A stretch of 64,000 bases of DNA from Tubulanus polymorphus (lineage: Eukaryota > Nemertea > Palaeonemertea > Tubulaniformes > Tubulanidae), in NCBI RefSeq assembly GCF_964204645.1, contig NC_134030.1:20527110-20591109 (forward strand), read 5' to 3'. The position numbers and the translations under genes were made by a program. The notes under the pieces are model-generated. The model had not been told where the DNA came from, did no database searches, and saw only the letters and a program-made list of their open reading frames with translations. How positions within the stretch are numbered: the first letter of the stretch is position 1; each line of letters starts with the position of its first letter. Of the stretch, positions 35,271-45,200 are shown in pieces.

Positions 35271-35800
35271 GTTCCGACAAGGAAATCGTGTTCGAGTGAA
35301 AACAATTCAGTTTGGTTGAACAATACGCTTTTTTTAACCAAAACTTTCTTCATTCTGACAAAAAATGTGTTCGAATAAAAAGCTATGTTATTGTTGAAAT
35401 TAAAAACTTTTTGTCCCGGCAAAAAAATTTGGTTGAGCGAAAACAATTTTTCCGAACGAATGTTGTGAATGAAAACAATTCTGTTCGATTGAACGAAATA
35501 CTTAATACTTTTGGTTCGGAGAAAAAACTTTTTACAATATACTTGTTCGAACGAAAAACTTAATGTTCAGACAAGAAAATTCAGTTCAAATTAAAACGAT
35601 TCTGTTCGATCGAACGATTGTTCGAACGAAAAACCTTTCGTTTAGAAAAAAAAAGTTTGTTCTACTTTGTTCAAACGATTTTTCAAATTGGTTCAATCGA
35701 AAAGAATATTATTGATTTGAACGAAATAAATTTTGTTCCGACGAAAGAATTTTCAAGCGAAAGGTCTTTTGAACGAAAAAAAGATATTTCTGGGGCTCCG
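35271..35800. repeat. Degenerate GTTCGAACGAAAAAC array
   Basis: Variants of GTTCGAACGAAAAACTT recur about every 30 bp with much drift. It occupies the place that holds the 31-bp array in the related element at 8.97-10.06 kb. Confidence 0.6.
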
Positions 35801-35811
35801 CAGTAACTTAA

Positions 35812-36130
35812 AGCCGGACGTAGGTTGGTCTTGTGACACGATGCGATCCTCGCGTTGCATCGCAAGTTTCGGTGCAAGTCGGTTGCAATACGATTGTGTG
35901 CGACTAGTTTCTGCCAGTCGCAAGAGCGCGTAGGTCGGTTGTGACAGTCGTGTCGCGTCGCAGAAAGTAGAACGCGTGTGACTCCTTGTGACTGGCGTTG
36001 CTGACAGTCGCAACCCGTCGCAAGGGAGCGTAGGTCGATGAGTCGTTGTGACACAATCGTCGCTGGCGGTCGCAGTGAATGGCGTCGCAGTGCGTCACAA
36101 GTCGTTGCAAAGCCGACCTACGCCCGCCTT
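35812..36130. mobile_element. GC-rich MITE with GGCGTAGGTCGG-type ends
   Basis: The left end GCCGGACGTAGGTTGGTC and right end (inverse of GCCGACCTACGCCCGCC) are inverted repeats of about 20 bp. The interior is rich in GTCGCA and TGCGAC in both orientations. It has no coding capacity and lies inside the nested element. Confidence 0.6.
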
Positions 36131-37180
36131 AACTTATTAGGAATTAATGAAATACCAGTTTCATATATGATGAAAAAACTCAAATGAAAAGTCTTATAAA
36201 GCTGTCTGCTCAGACGAAATTTTCAAAAAAAAAATCTTCATTTTTGCCAATAAAATAGATAATTGTGATTGATCGTTGCAAGTCAGAACCAGTTAATGAC
36301 TAATTAACATGCATTTTAATAAATCTGGTTCCTCCTATACAGTGAACTTAGCTTTAACCTAGTAGAGGCTACTAGCCTATGTAGGCCTATGTATATGCGT
36401 AGGCCTAACATCCGGACAGATTGGTCGTAGGCCTATTGAATAACAACCCTCCTAAATATCTTAAATTTTGTTTTGAAGTTCAATCCAATGAGTCCGTTAA
36501 TAACCGCAACATTTATACTGTGTTTGTTTGAGACAGTAAATGTCAGTACCGGTAGGCCTAAAGCCTTAAGGTCGCGTAAAACTCGATAAACACTTCAAGC
36601 GACACAGCGAACGATCTCCTTTCCCCCACAGCGAACGCTTACTCCGAATGTCAAGTGTGAGTCCAGCATAAGGATAGGAGTATGTTATATACTTGTATTT
36701 AGTAAATACCTTGTGCATTTGACAATGATCGGTATGTACTGTAGGAAATATAGAGTATTGATGGTATTGAAATAGAGGTTGAAGCCCGCGGCCGAATAAA
36801 GTAATATATTCTTTTATTTTGATACCTCGTCGACATAACAGCTTTTCTCCGCTATATCTCTTCGGCGTGTTTAGTTTAGGCCTACGACTCCCCGGTACAC
36901 TTAAGATTTATCTTAGTAAATACACGGTTAATTTGGTAAAGAAAAATAGGTATTGTTAAACTCGCAGCTGATCCCCGGAACGACGATGTAGTAACACACG
37001 TCGATTCGTCGATGTTTACGGCTCGAAAGTGCTTTTAAAATCTAAAGAAGTAAATTTCCAGTGTATCGGTAATATGATTTGATGGGGAAAATGGGCTATT
37101 GTTAAATTACTGTTTGAAGACCGCGGCTGAATGTGAAGTCTGCGGCAATAAATTAGTTCATTTATACTTGAATTGATAAT
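36131..37180. other. Nested-element interior, with an AGGCCTA cluster
   Basis: I see no gene. AGGCCTA occurs five times within 36380-36440 (and near 36550 and 36875). Two related blocks with CCGCGGC-type cores and AATAAA-like runs occur near 36785 and 37120. Confidence 0.4.
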
Positions 37181-37189
37181 CGAAGTGAC

Positions 37190-37488
37190 AGTCGGCCTGC
37201 GGGTTGATTTCGGGATGACGACTCGAAAAACATGTCGCCCCATTGGATGGGGCTAAATTTTAGATGTTTACGGCCCGACAGTGCTTTTGTAACGATGATT
37301 CGTAAAAAACACGCGGAGTATTTGTAGATCTCAGTGAGCTGAACGATATCATACGGATTGTATCGACAACAGCGGCAAGGTAACAAAGCCTTAGTTCTTT
37401 TAGTGAAAATAGTGTGACATAAAATAATAATAATAAGAAACACGCGAATCTCAATAGGGTTTTCTGTGATGTAACAGAAAACCCTAAT
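37190..37488. repeat. Right end block of the nested element, inverted copy of 8966-9300
   Basis: GACGACTCGAAAAACATGTC through the terminal AACAGAAAACCCTAA matches the inverse of 9300-8966. It includes GGCCCGACAGTGCTTTTGTA and an ATA/ATT microsatellite just before the final hairpin. Confidence 0.75.
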
Positions 37489-38012
37489 TATTCCTTAAAG
37501 ATCAATTTATTCAACATTGGCGGAACGAAATGTCTACAAAAGATAGATACCCTTTGTAATTATAGACTGATTAAAAAGAATTTTGAATTTGAAAAATTCC
37601 TTATTGAGTTACCGTCGAAATGCTGTAACTATTTGCTACGATACCGTGCCAATAATCATTATTTTCCGATTGAGAAGGACAGATATACGAAAAAGAAAGA
37701 AGAAAGACTATGTACAATATGTAATTCAGACGATATCGGTGATGAATACCACTACTTAATGATTTGTCATTCTCACACCGAGCTGAGAAGAAGACACATA
37801 ACTAGTTATTATAACGATAATCCCTCCGAGCTAAAATATTACGAGTTATTGAATACGAATGATCCGAAATTATTAATGAATATAATTGATATGTTGAAAT
37901 GTTCTGTAAATATTTAGTTTTTTAAATAGTGTGTTGATATAAATGTTTTTCTATATCCTTATACAATTGACATTGTCAGGATGAATAAAGTTATCTTAGT
38001 TACTTAGTTAGT
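37488..38012 (+). pseudogene. LINE ORF2, 3' part and tail
   Basis: The frame continues from 34905: LKDQFIQHWRNEMSTKDRYP, a break, LPSKCCNYLLRYRANNHYFP, then the C-terminal zinc-binding block CTICNSDDIGDEYHYLMICH, and a stop at about 37917. The 3' tail carries GATGAATAAAG and the short repeat TTAGTTACTTAGTTAG typical of LINE ends. It belongs with 32901-34912, and a later insertion separated the two. Confidence 0.8.
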
Positions 38013-38099
38013 CTTTGAAATGCGTCAAGATGAACATCCAAATCTGTCAACCAACGTATTATATGGAATAATTTTCCTACACCCTTGTACTATTACCCA

Positions 38100-39056
38100 G
38101 TATTCCAATAAATTGTCTACTCACCAATTCATAAGTGTAGCTTTTTGGACTATTTCGATCAGTTATCTTCTACTTATGAATATCATCTGCTGCATTCAGA
38201 TCTATCGGGCCAGGTTGGTTTAATCAGCAGCATGCACATTTGACGGAAATCAGGTTCTGGGGAAGTGAAGATGGTCTGCAGTACACAATATTGCAATCAG
38301 GTCTTGGTCAGAATCTGACCTGAAAAAAATGACGAATTCAAAACATTACAACTGACTTTATATCGACTCGGCGATCTAATATTTGAATAAAGGTTTTTCT
38401 AGATACCTGAGTGAAAATTCGAGTCGCGTGAAAATCCTGTAGCAAGTTTGTAGAGTTATTGTATTTAAGTCCGGTAAACCTGCACCGCAGAGAACCACAG
38501 AGAAGCGTCACTTCTCAACATCGCAAATCACTAATGAAATCATTGGCTCTAAGACAGCTGGATCATTTGATCTCACGCCGATCCCTTCGTTTTAGAGTCC
38601 ATGATGAAATCTAGCTAGTGTGAACGCGATTGGGCCTATGTGCACCTGCTCTGTGAATGGTCTAATCCTCAGAACTGATGCTATTCAAACCGATGCATTC
38701 ATAGATTATCGCATTCAAAAAGGACAATGTATCCCTATGAACACAATGTGAACTGGTTCCGTCATAAGGCAATTCAACGGACAGTGAAAATAGTCTAGGA
38801 CACCAGCGCGACTAGCTGGATAATGCCATATCGACCCAATACATATTTTACTGAAAAATTGTTCAAACACGTACAATATATACAGAAGAGGCTACCTGAC
38901 CCTGTTTGAGGCAGAGTCTTTGCAAAATCTTTGCAGCACCATTGCAATCGATTATCATCGGCATTTTAAATTGATTCCACGGTATACCTCAAATCAACTG
39001 GGCATTAGTTGAACACAAATCCTCGAGTTGGTTACAGTTTATGTGTCGGTTTTCAG
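38100..39056 (-). repeat. Right-arm block of the inverted duplication (partner of 19730-20570)
   Basis: On the minus strand the block starts with CCAACTCGAGGATTTGTGTT and runs through AACTGGTTCCG, CTATTTCATC-like and TCAACATCGC-like stretches to the exon at 38319-38125. It pairs with 19730-20570 at moderate identity. Beyond 39056 the similarity stops. Confidence 0.65.
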
Positions 39057-39795
39057 TTTAAGTTTATTGTTCCACAATTAATACTTAATGCACGGAGCAC
39101 AGAGTAGTTTACAAAATAATAACAACAGCATATTACACTATTGATACCAAAAAAGTTACAAGATGGAATATCGCAACTTTAAACATATGATGATAAACCA
39201 TTTTTAACAAATAATGCGAAATCACTCAAGACTTTACTTGTAGAATTTATAAAGTCGTGAAAATTGGCCTCGTAATCTCCAAAAGCGAGCGTGGATAAAT
39301 TTTAGACGTATATCCGAAAGATGTGCAATTTGATATGTATTGTAGGCTATACAGAATTCCTCGCATTGATAACAACAAAAACGTTGAAGTGATTCTGAAT
39401 TTCACCTTTTCTTTCGCGCGTTCAAAGTCAAATCGACACTTTTCGATGGATTTACGTGACCAATTTCTGGCTGCCGATCAAATCTGCGATAACAATTTGA
39501 AGACTGCCTTGATATGAACTATTATGAATAGTGAATCTTGTTCAGATGCCTTTAAAGTGGTATAAGGATGGTAATTTCGAGGAAAAACTGCAGTAACGTA
39601 TGATATATTCAAGTGAAGCAGAAAAAATCTACCGAAGGATTTCTTGTTGACCAATTTCTGCAATGCACTGCTGTACTTATCTACGCTCAAATGGAGTAAC
39701 GTATGGATAATTTTATTGTGTGTATCTGGGTCCAAAGTTGAGAAATCAAGAGGTCGGTACGATAACCACACTACAACGTGGTGAACAGATGATAC
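39057..39795. other. Intergenic, no recognised feature
   Basis: No conserved frame, splice pattern or repeat was found. Confidence 0.4.
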
Positions 39796-40000
39796 GATAA
39801 AAACCCACCATTTAAAAATTAAATGAAATCTATAATAGAAAATATAAGAACACGACGTTTCGATCTCACACTATCTCACACCCGACGATGATCTCTAGTG
39901 TGAGATCGAAACGTCGTGTTCTTATATTTTAGATTGTTTCAATTAATAAATTCTCGATTTTAGATTTCTTTTAATTTTTAAATAGTGGGTTTTTATCTTA
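39796..40000 (+). mobile_element. Palindromic element with mutated hammerhead-like core
   Basis: The ends GATAAAAACCCACCATTTAA and its inverse near 40000 are inverted. The arms hold AACACGACGTTTCGATCTCA on the left and its inverse on the right, so nearly the whole unit folds back. The central core reads CCGACGA at 39892-39898 (canonical U4 changed to C), stem GATCTC..GAGATC and GAAACGTC at 39908-39915. The change should kill ribozyme activity. Confidence 0.7.
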
Positions 40001-41165
40001 AAATCAAGAGGTTCTTTCTTTCCGACTTTTCTTCCGTTGTGTGGAAGCCTAGCACAATAAGCAATTTAGTTTAACCGCCCACAAGACGCGGGCCCAGCCT
40101 TTTGTCGAGTTTAAAATGAAAATTCCCTCGTTTTAAAAAATCTAAAGGTGATTTCATACTAAGGGATTCTAACCCTTTAGACAAATTCAAAAGATACAGG
40201 GGATGGCTTTTTACTATCTGCGTTATTTAACAACATTGCCTAAAATTCACTTATATCGTGACTAAACCAATAATGATTCGTAATAATTACTATGATTTAT
40301 GAAAAAAAACTAGAATGAACGGTTTGATCGCGAATTCTAGAAATAATTAGCAGCAGCGGAATTGGTCCATAATCAGAAAAAAAGATCTTTGTCATCGATC
40401 CTAGAATCAGATATTTTGATTGCTATTTGGATTAATATTATTATCAAATGATTATTGGTTTGCATAGGTTTGTTTGCAGGCAATTGGATCATTAGATTTA
40501 TCGCCCAATAAGCTGTTAGTATCACCAATGTGTACGCCATGGTCATCCATTTCATACGTAGGCTATAATGAAAAACAATAAACCAAGCATTAAGTTTCGA
40601 TCATCCGTGAGTGAAATATCGAACTAGGTACTAATCCGGATCGGTTTGATACCGATTTTCAATTATTCCAATTACATCCCAATTATAATACTATTGTAAA
40701 GACCACTACAAACAAGTCATAGCCAAATTAATCCTGCCAAAGAAATAAGAAATTGTCAAAGAAATTGTATTTCAGAACAGATCGGAACATGTCATGAGCT
40801 ACAACTTAATTTGCAAATAAATGTGGACCTTACAAAATATGAATATTTACAAAACATGCATAGGTGCCAGTTGTGCGAATCCGATAGTTCGGCAGTCTTC
40901 AACTCCTTCCACGAGTCATTTTGATTGAAACAACAACTGAGATTTCGAGATGCTCCCTGAAGAGGTTTGAGTTACTTTGTCTAGCCCATCCTAAAATTGG
41001 AACTGTGATTGTTCACGCCATATTATATAACTTAATCCACATTTATTCAGGATGCGTTCAACATTGATTATACATTTAGGATGATAATGACCTTAAGAAG
41101 AATTTTGATTTTGTTCACTTTGTTTTAGTCAACACAGCTAACCATTCTTGCCAAGTAACTTTTAA
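40001..41165. other. Intergenic; one small hydrophobic-start frame
   Basis: The only thing seen is a minus-strand 60-codon frame at 40555-40373 starting MKWMTMAYTLVILTAYWA, which looks like a secretory signal. It has no splice donor after it, no relative in the window and an unlikely mature part. I do not call it a gene. Confidence 0.35.
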
Positions 41166-41169
41166 TATT

Positions 41170-41440
41170 CCTCTATTAACATATATTTCAACTGGATGCT
41201 CTATATACTCTATTAGAGGGCGGTATTATTTTCAAGCCTAACATATGTCTTATGGATTTTAGATGTAGCCTTTCAAAACATTTATAATACTCAAAACCCC
41301 AAAACTTACAGCAACTACAGGAACTATACAGCACAATAGGTAGGACTGGCTTTACAAGTTCAAGTTGGAGGTCGATAGGTAAATTCAATGATCTAAATCC
41401 ATGCAAAAGCCCGAACATTTGTGCATGATCACGTATTTGG
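41170..41440 (-). pseudogene. LINE ORF2 fragment (post-RT region)
   Basis: On the minus strand it reads MFGLLHGFRSLNLPIDLQLE and later FWGFEYYKCFERLHLKSIRH, matching the region after the reverse transcriptase (compare LINKTRYLKLPLDMQFKLFD and GSELWGFED in the LINE at 34.45-34.57 kb). It is broken at both ends. Confidence 0.7.
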
Positions 41441-41706
41441 ACTATTGCTTGAGTAAAGTTACCGTTTTTTTTAAATGTAACGCCGATATTTCAATTTGTT
41501 CAAGTTATATTTCGCTTGAATCAAATTGGTGACATGGCTTTTTGTTACAGCCGATGAAAATAAGAAGCTTATTGTTTTGCATAAGTTGAGTGATGATTTG
41601 TTTATCGTACTGTACTCATTTAAACAACTTTAGCACTTCTATATCTGCTCAGCTGATTCGGTATACCTTGGAGTGATCATTTGAAATTAATGGTAGAACG
41701 ATATGA

Positions 41707-41920
41707 TAAGATAAAAATCCACTGTCTACAGATTAAAGAATGTCAAAATCAAGAAGTTTATTTATTCGAACAATCTTAAATATATAAAACACACCTGACG
41801 ATGATCTCTAGGGTGAGATCGAAACGTCGTGTATTTTATTTATTTTAGATTGTTCGAATAAACAAATTTCTTGATTTTGAAATTCTTTTAATTTGTAGAT
41901 AGTGGGTTTTTGTTTTATAT
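41707..41920 (+). mobile_element. Palindromic element with intact hammerhead-like core
   Basis: The inverted ends (TAAGATAAAAATCCACTGTC and the inverse GATAGTGGGTTTTTGTTTTA) are diverged from each other. Inner arms TTTATTCGAACAATCTTAAA and its inverse flank a central ribozyme-like core at 41795-41828. It encodes no protein. It is a second member of the family at 39.8 and 49.85 kb. Confidence 0.75.
41785..41838 (+). ncRNA. Hammerhead-ribozyme-like motif
   Basis: CTGACGA lies at 41795-41801, one extra T, then stem II GATCTC with GAGATC around TAGGGT, then GAAACGTC at 41821-41828. Stem I is strong: CACAC upstream of CTGACGA and GTGTA after the predicted cleavage C41828 pair at 1-4, mismatch at 5, and pair again for five more A-U pairs. 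Stem III is only the palindrome ACGT, as in Penelope and retrozyme-type hammerheads that cleave as dimers. The extra T before stem II departs from the textbook fold, so activity needs testing. Confidence 0.6.
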
Positions 41921-42231
41921 TCCAAGGTATGCTGTGTTATCAGCATATGCCAATGTAATAAGTTTTAATTAGCATGACATTAATCAGTATTCTCCCCCAT
42001 TTTAAAACCGCATGGGAATCCTTAAGGTTGGAACAGCCATTATGAATCTAAATAGAATTATTCAAAGTCATTTAAATACACTACAAATAAAAATGAATAA
42101 ATCATGGATCTGAATCATAAGTCAAATACTGTCCATAATACAAATAATGTCCAAATCGACCGCATTTGATTTCGCAGGATTATTGTTATGTTTTTAGTTT
42201 CAAGGTTAAAAGAACTTACCGGGACCGGAAT

Positions 42232-45200
42232 TTACTGCTGAGCCATTGTATAATGAGGCTTTCTATTCAGCGCTGAAAATTTTAAATAATACAACTTTCT
42301 GCAGTTACTGAAAATCGGTATCAGATCGAAGACAGGTTTTTTAAAAGAACTCACCGCAACAGATACAGTGACATAGCTCATCCTGTGTATCGCCCGATGG
42401 AGCTTGTTTTGTGCAGACGACTGTAAGTGAAAAACAAAAGATTATTTTATTGTGCAGTAACTTCACCTTTTTCCTTTTGATAATGGGCCTTTCATAAGTG
42501 CATTGATTTTCAACTTCCCTATGTTTTTACCGGTACGTGATATTTGAATTTCGCTGATTATCAATACGCAGGGAGAAGCGTCCAATTTCCATGGAACTTA
42601 CATTCGCCAATTCTACATGGTTCTTTAACATTAGGTTTTCTTGGCACCACTGTTATTAGAAACAATACAGCATTTTATATCAGTAGTTTGTCGTTCATAG
42701 TTTTTCAGATTTAATGATGGTTTCATGTAAAACTTACAGTAGCGACAACGCCGCATTATAAACAGTACTATCAGAATCGGTAATATCAGTATTCCGATTA
42801 CAACACCGAAAACCATTCCTCCAGTCCATTCTTCTGGAATTGAAATTTAGACATATCAGCAATTGGATTAAATCATATAGAGCTGGAAATAATTCTGTTG
42901 TAAGTAATGAGCTAAGTAACAGCAATTAATTTCGAAGCCAGTAATGGCAGTATAACAACCCAGCAACAAACTCTATTGCTCAATTCCCTTTAGCAGGAAC
43001 TAATAATAATCGAATCTAAATAAGTCAGTATTTGGATACATTGTATGCGCAAGCAAAAATAGATGTTTCGTAACTTTTGGTATTTGTGACAAACATCCAT
43101 CGCGAGCTCATATTAATTCATCAAAAGGAGGAAAAGTAAAATCCGGTTCATGAATGGTTTGGGTCTTACCCGTTTCATCTGTTCTTGTAGAAATCGGACT
43201 GATTGGAACATTGGAATGATAACCAGCGACATCGATAACGCTTTCATTTTTATTGTCTGCCAGACACCGCCCTCTATAGTCAGTTGTGGTTCTATCTACA
43301 ATTGGTATCGTTATGCTCCACTGATAGTTTGATAGTTTTTGAACGACAGCTGGAGGGTCACATGTAACTTGTTGAGTCAATGGGTTACTATTAACTGTAA
43401 CAATATACACTGCATTTGTTTCATTTTCGCTGCCTCTCTTGAAATCGGGTCTAAAATCTGAAGGAGAGAACAAAAAAAAATTGAAAACATAACATGCAGG
43501 AACTTATGTCATAGTAAACAACGTTCATCCTCACAAGGACAGATTCGAGCTTGATTACATTGCCAGACAATGCACCGTTCTTCCGAGAATGGACACAAAC
43601 TTAGAGGAAATTTTCCTGATACGTTTTCCAATTATCATGATATACGATGAGTTACTATTATCTCGGGCGACGCTCCCGGAGTTTGGTAATGCAGCCCGAA
43701 GACGGTGGTTAACTCAATCTAAAGCTAAATACTGGCATAATTCTGATAGCAAACAATTACCGTGAGGAAAAGTTAAAACCAAATTTGATATCGTCGTTAA
43801 CTACAATGACAATAATCTGATCAAATTGAAAATGTTTCGCATCAGTAGTGTTTTACTAAACGGCGTTTTGAAATATGCTCCGAATTTGAACAAGTTTAAC
43901 TCATCTCGGCGTATAGTGCAGGTTAAACTGATGGCATCGTGAAAATTTCAGGGTTGATAGAAATTCAGAAAGATTTCTAAAATACGACAAATAAATCTGT
44001 TACTTACAATGAACAATGATTGGATTAAATTGTCGAGGTTTCGGATACGTTAGGTTCTCCTTTACAGCACATCGAAATGACGTTCCATTGTGCAGATTGA
44101 AATAGGCTTCAAACTGGTACGTGGTGTTGAAACCCCCCTCGACAGGTTCTCTTTGAGGTTGTGGATCAGGAATTGGCCCCCATTGTTCAGAACCTCTTCT
44201 TTTCTGTTGGTATATAACTGTAGGATCAGGTCTACCACCTTCTGTTCTACAAGTATATTGTACATCTTCTCCTTCGTTTCTTATTTCGGTGAAGTTACCA
44301 CTTGCCTGGATCACGTGAGGAAAGTCTGAATAGAAATAAGCAAACCTCTAGTACGAAACTGCATATCAACCATTGAACAGCAACTCACAATCTGATAAAT
44401 CTCAGGCACGAGCTGTACGAAAATTATGAGATTTTTCAAATAATAATTAGTTACTCCAACACTAGGTTAAAAGAATTTTAGTCGTCAGACCGCTGCAGAA
44501 TTTTCCCGAATGCGTCATCTATTGGTGATGACTAATCAGAAATATTGGAGAAATGAATTTCAAAAGTCCAGGCAGGTTAAATTCAAACATAAAATGAAAT
44601 TTAAAAATATATATGAGCTAGTAGAAAATTAGGTTTGGTAATCATGATTTTTCAGGTTGAGAAATTTGAGGGTATTTGGTCCTAGATGAACACCCCTCTT
44701 AAATGCATCAATACAATTATTCAAGCTAGCCTGTAAAGAGCATTTCAGTTGTTATCGGGTATCAAACAATTTAACTCTCCGATGGAAATTTCAAAACTTA
44801 CACGTTACGTCCATTCTATTTTGATGTTCTATTCTATGTGCTAGTTCTATATTGTTATACGTTACCAAACGACACTGAATAGCATCTGCATAGATCATAC
44901 TCAATGGTTCTATCTCAATTGTGTTGATAACTTCATTATTCACAATAGCTGAGTGAGCTTGCTTTGGACGTTTGACTAGCAAGAATTTATTTCGATTAGT
45001 TTCATCGAATCCGTTAGTGTACCATTTCACTGTCATAGCTACATTACCAATCTTACTAACGACTTTACAAGTGCAAGCTAAAGATTGGAATTGAGCCAGC
45101 TTACACGGGTCTTCAAGTATGTTTATGCCTAGAGATAGATATAGAGATGTTAATAGTCAAAACTTAGAAAATGCGATTGATCTAAAAAATTACTCGAGAA

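Larger units (their letters stand above)
34906..37488. mobile_element. 2.58-kb hairpin-ended element nested in the LINE
   Basis: It interrupts the LINE frame: GGTTTAAATAATTATATGAA before it and TTATTCCTTAAAGATCAATT after it join to a continuous LINE protein. The left end is TATAGCTGCAAAGCAGCGAT with a GCTGC-AAA-GCAGC hairpin. The right end is the AGGGTTTTCTGT...ACAGAAAACCCT hairpin, then TAA. GGGTTTTCTG is shared by both ends. The insertion junction is AT-rich with at most a 2-bp duplication. It contains an RT fragment, a degenerate tandem array, a MITE and a block matching 8970-9300. A Helitron- or Helentron-like origin is a hypothesis. Confidence 0.6.
30600..38319 (-). ncRNA. Candidate spliced long non-coding RNA (minus copy)
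   Basis: The first block is 38319-38125, with acceptor TTTTTTTCAG and donor ATTG/GTGAGTAG, homologous to 20307-20530. The terminal block starts at 30816 after TTTGTTTCAG and matches the plus-copy terminal exon (GAACGAGGTGGTCAGCT, GCAAAGAACAACTGA), ending with GTACAATAAA near 30618-30625. Frames are not conserved between the copies: the frame that is open in the plus copy meets TAA about 12 codons into this one. Intervening sequence is interrupted by about 6 kb of inserted repeats at 32.1-38.05 kb. Whether the locus is still transcribed through that insertion is unknown. Confidence 0.35.

Noticed and set aside
40373-40555. 60-codon frame with a signal-peptide-like start
   Set aside because: Single occurrence, no donor, an unlikely mature part and no supporting context.
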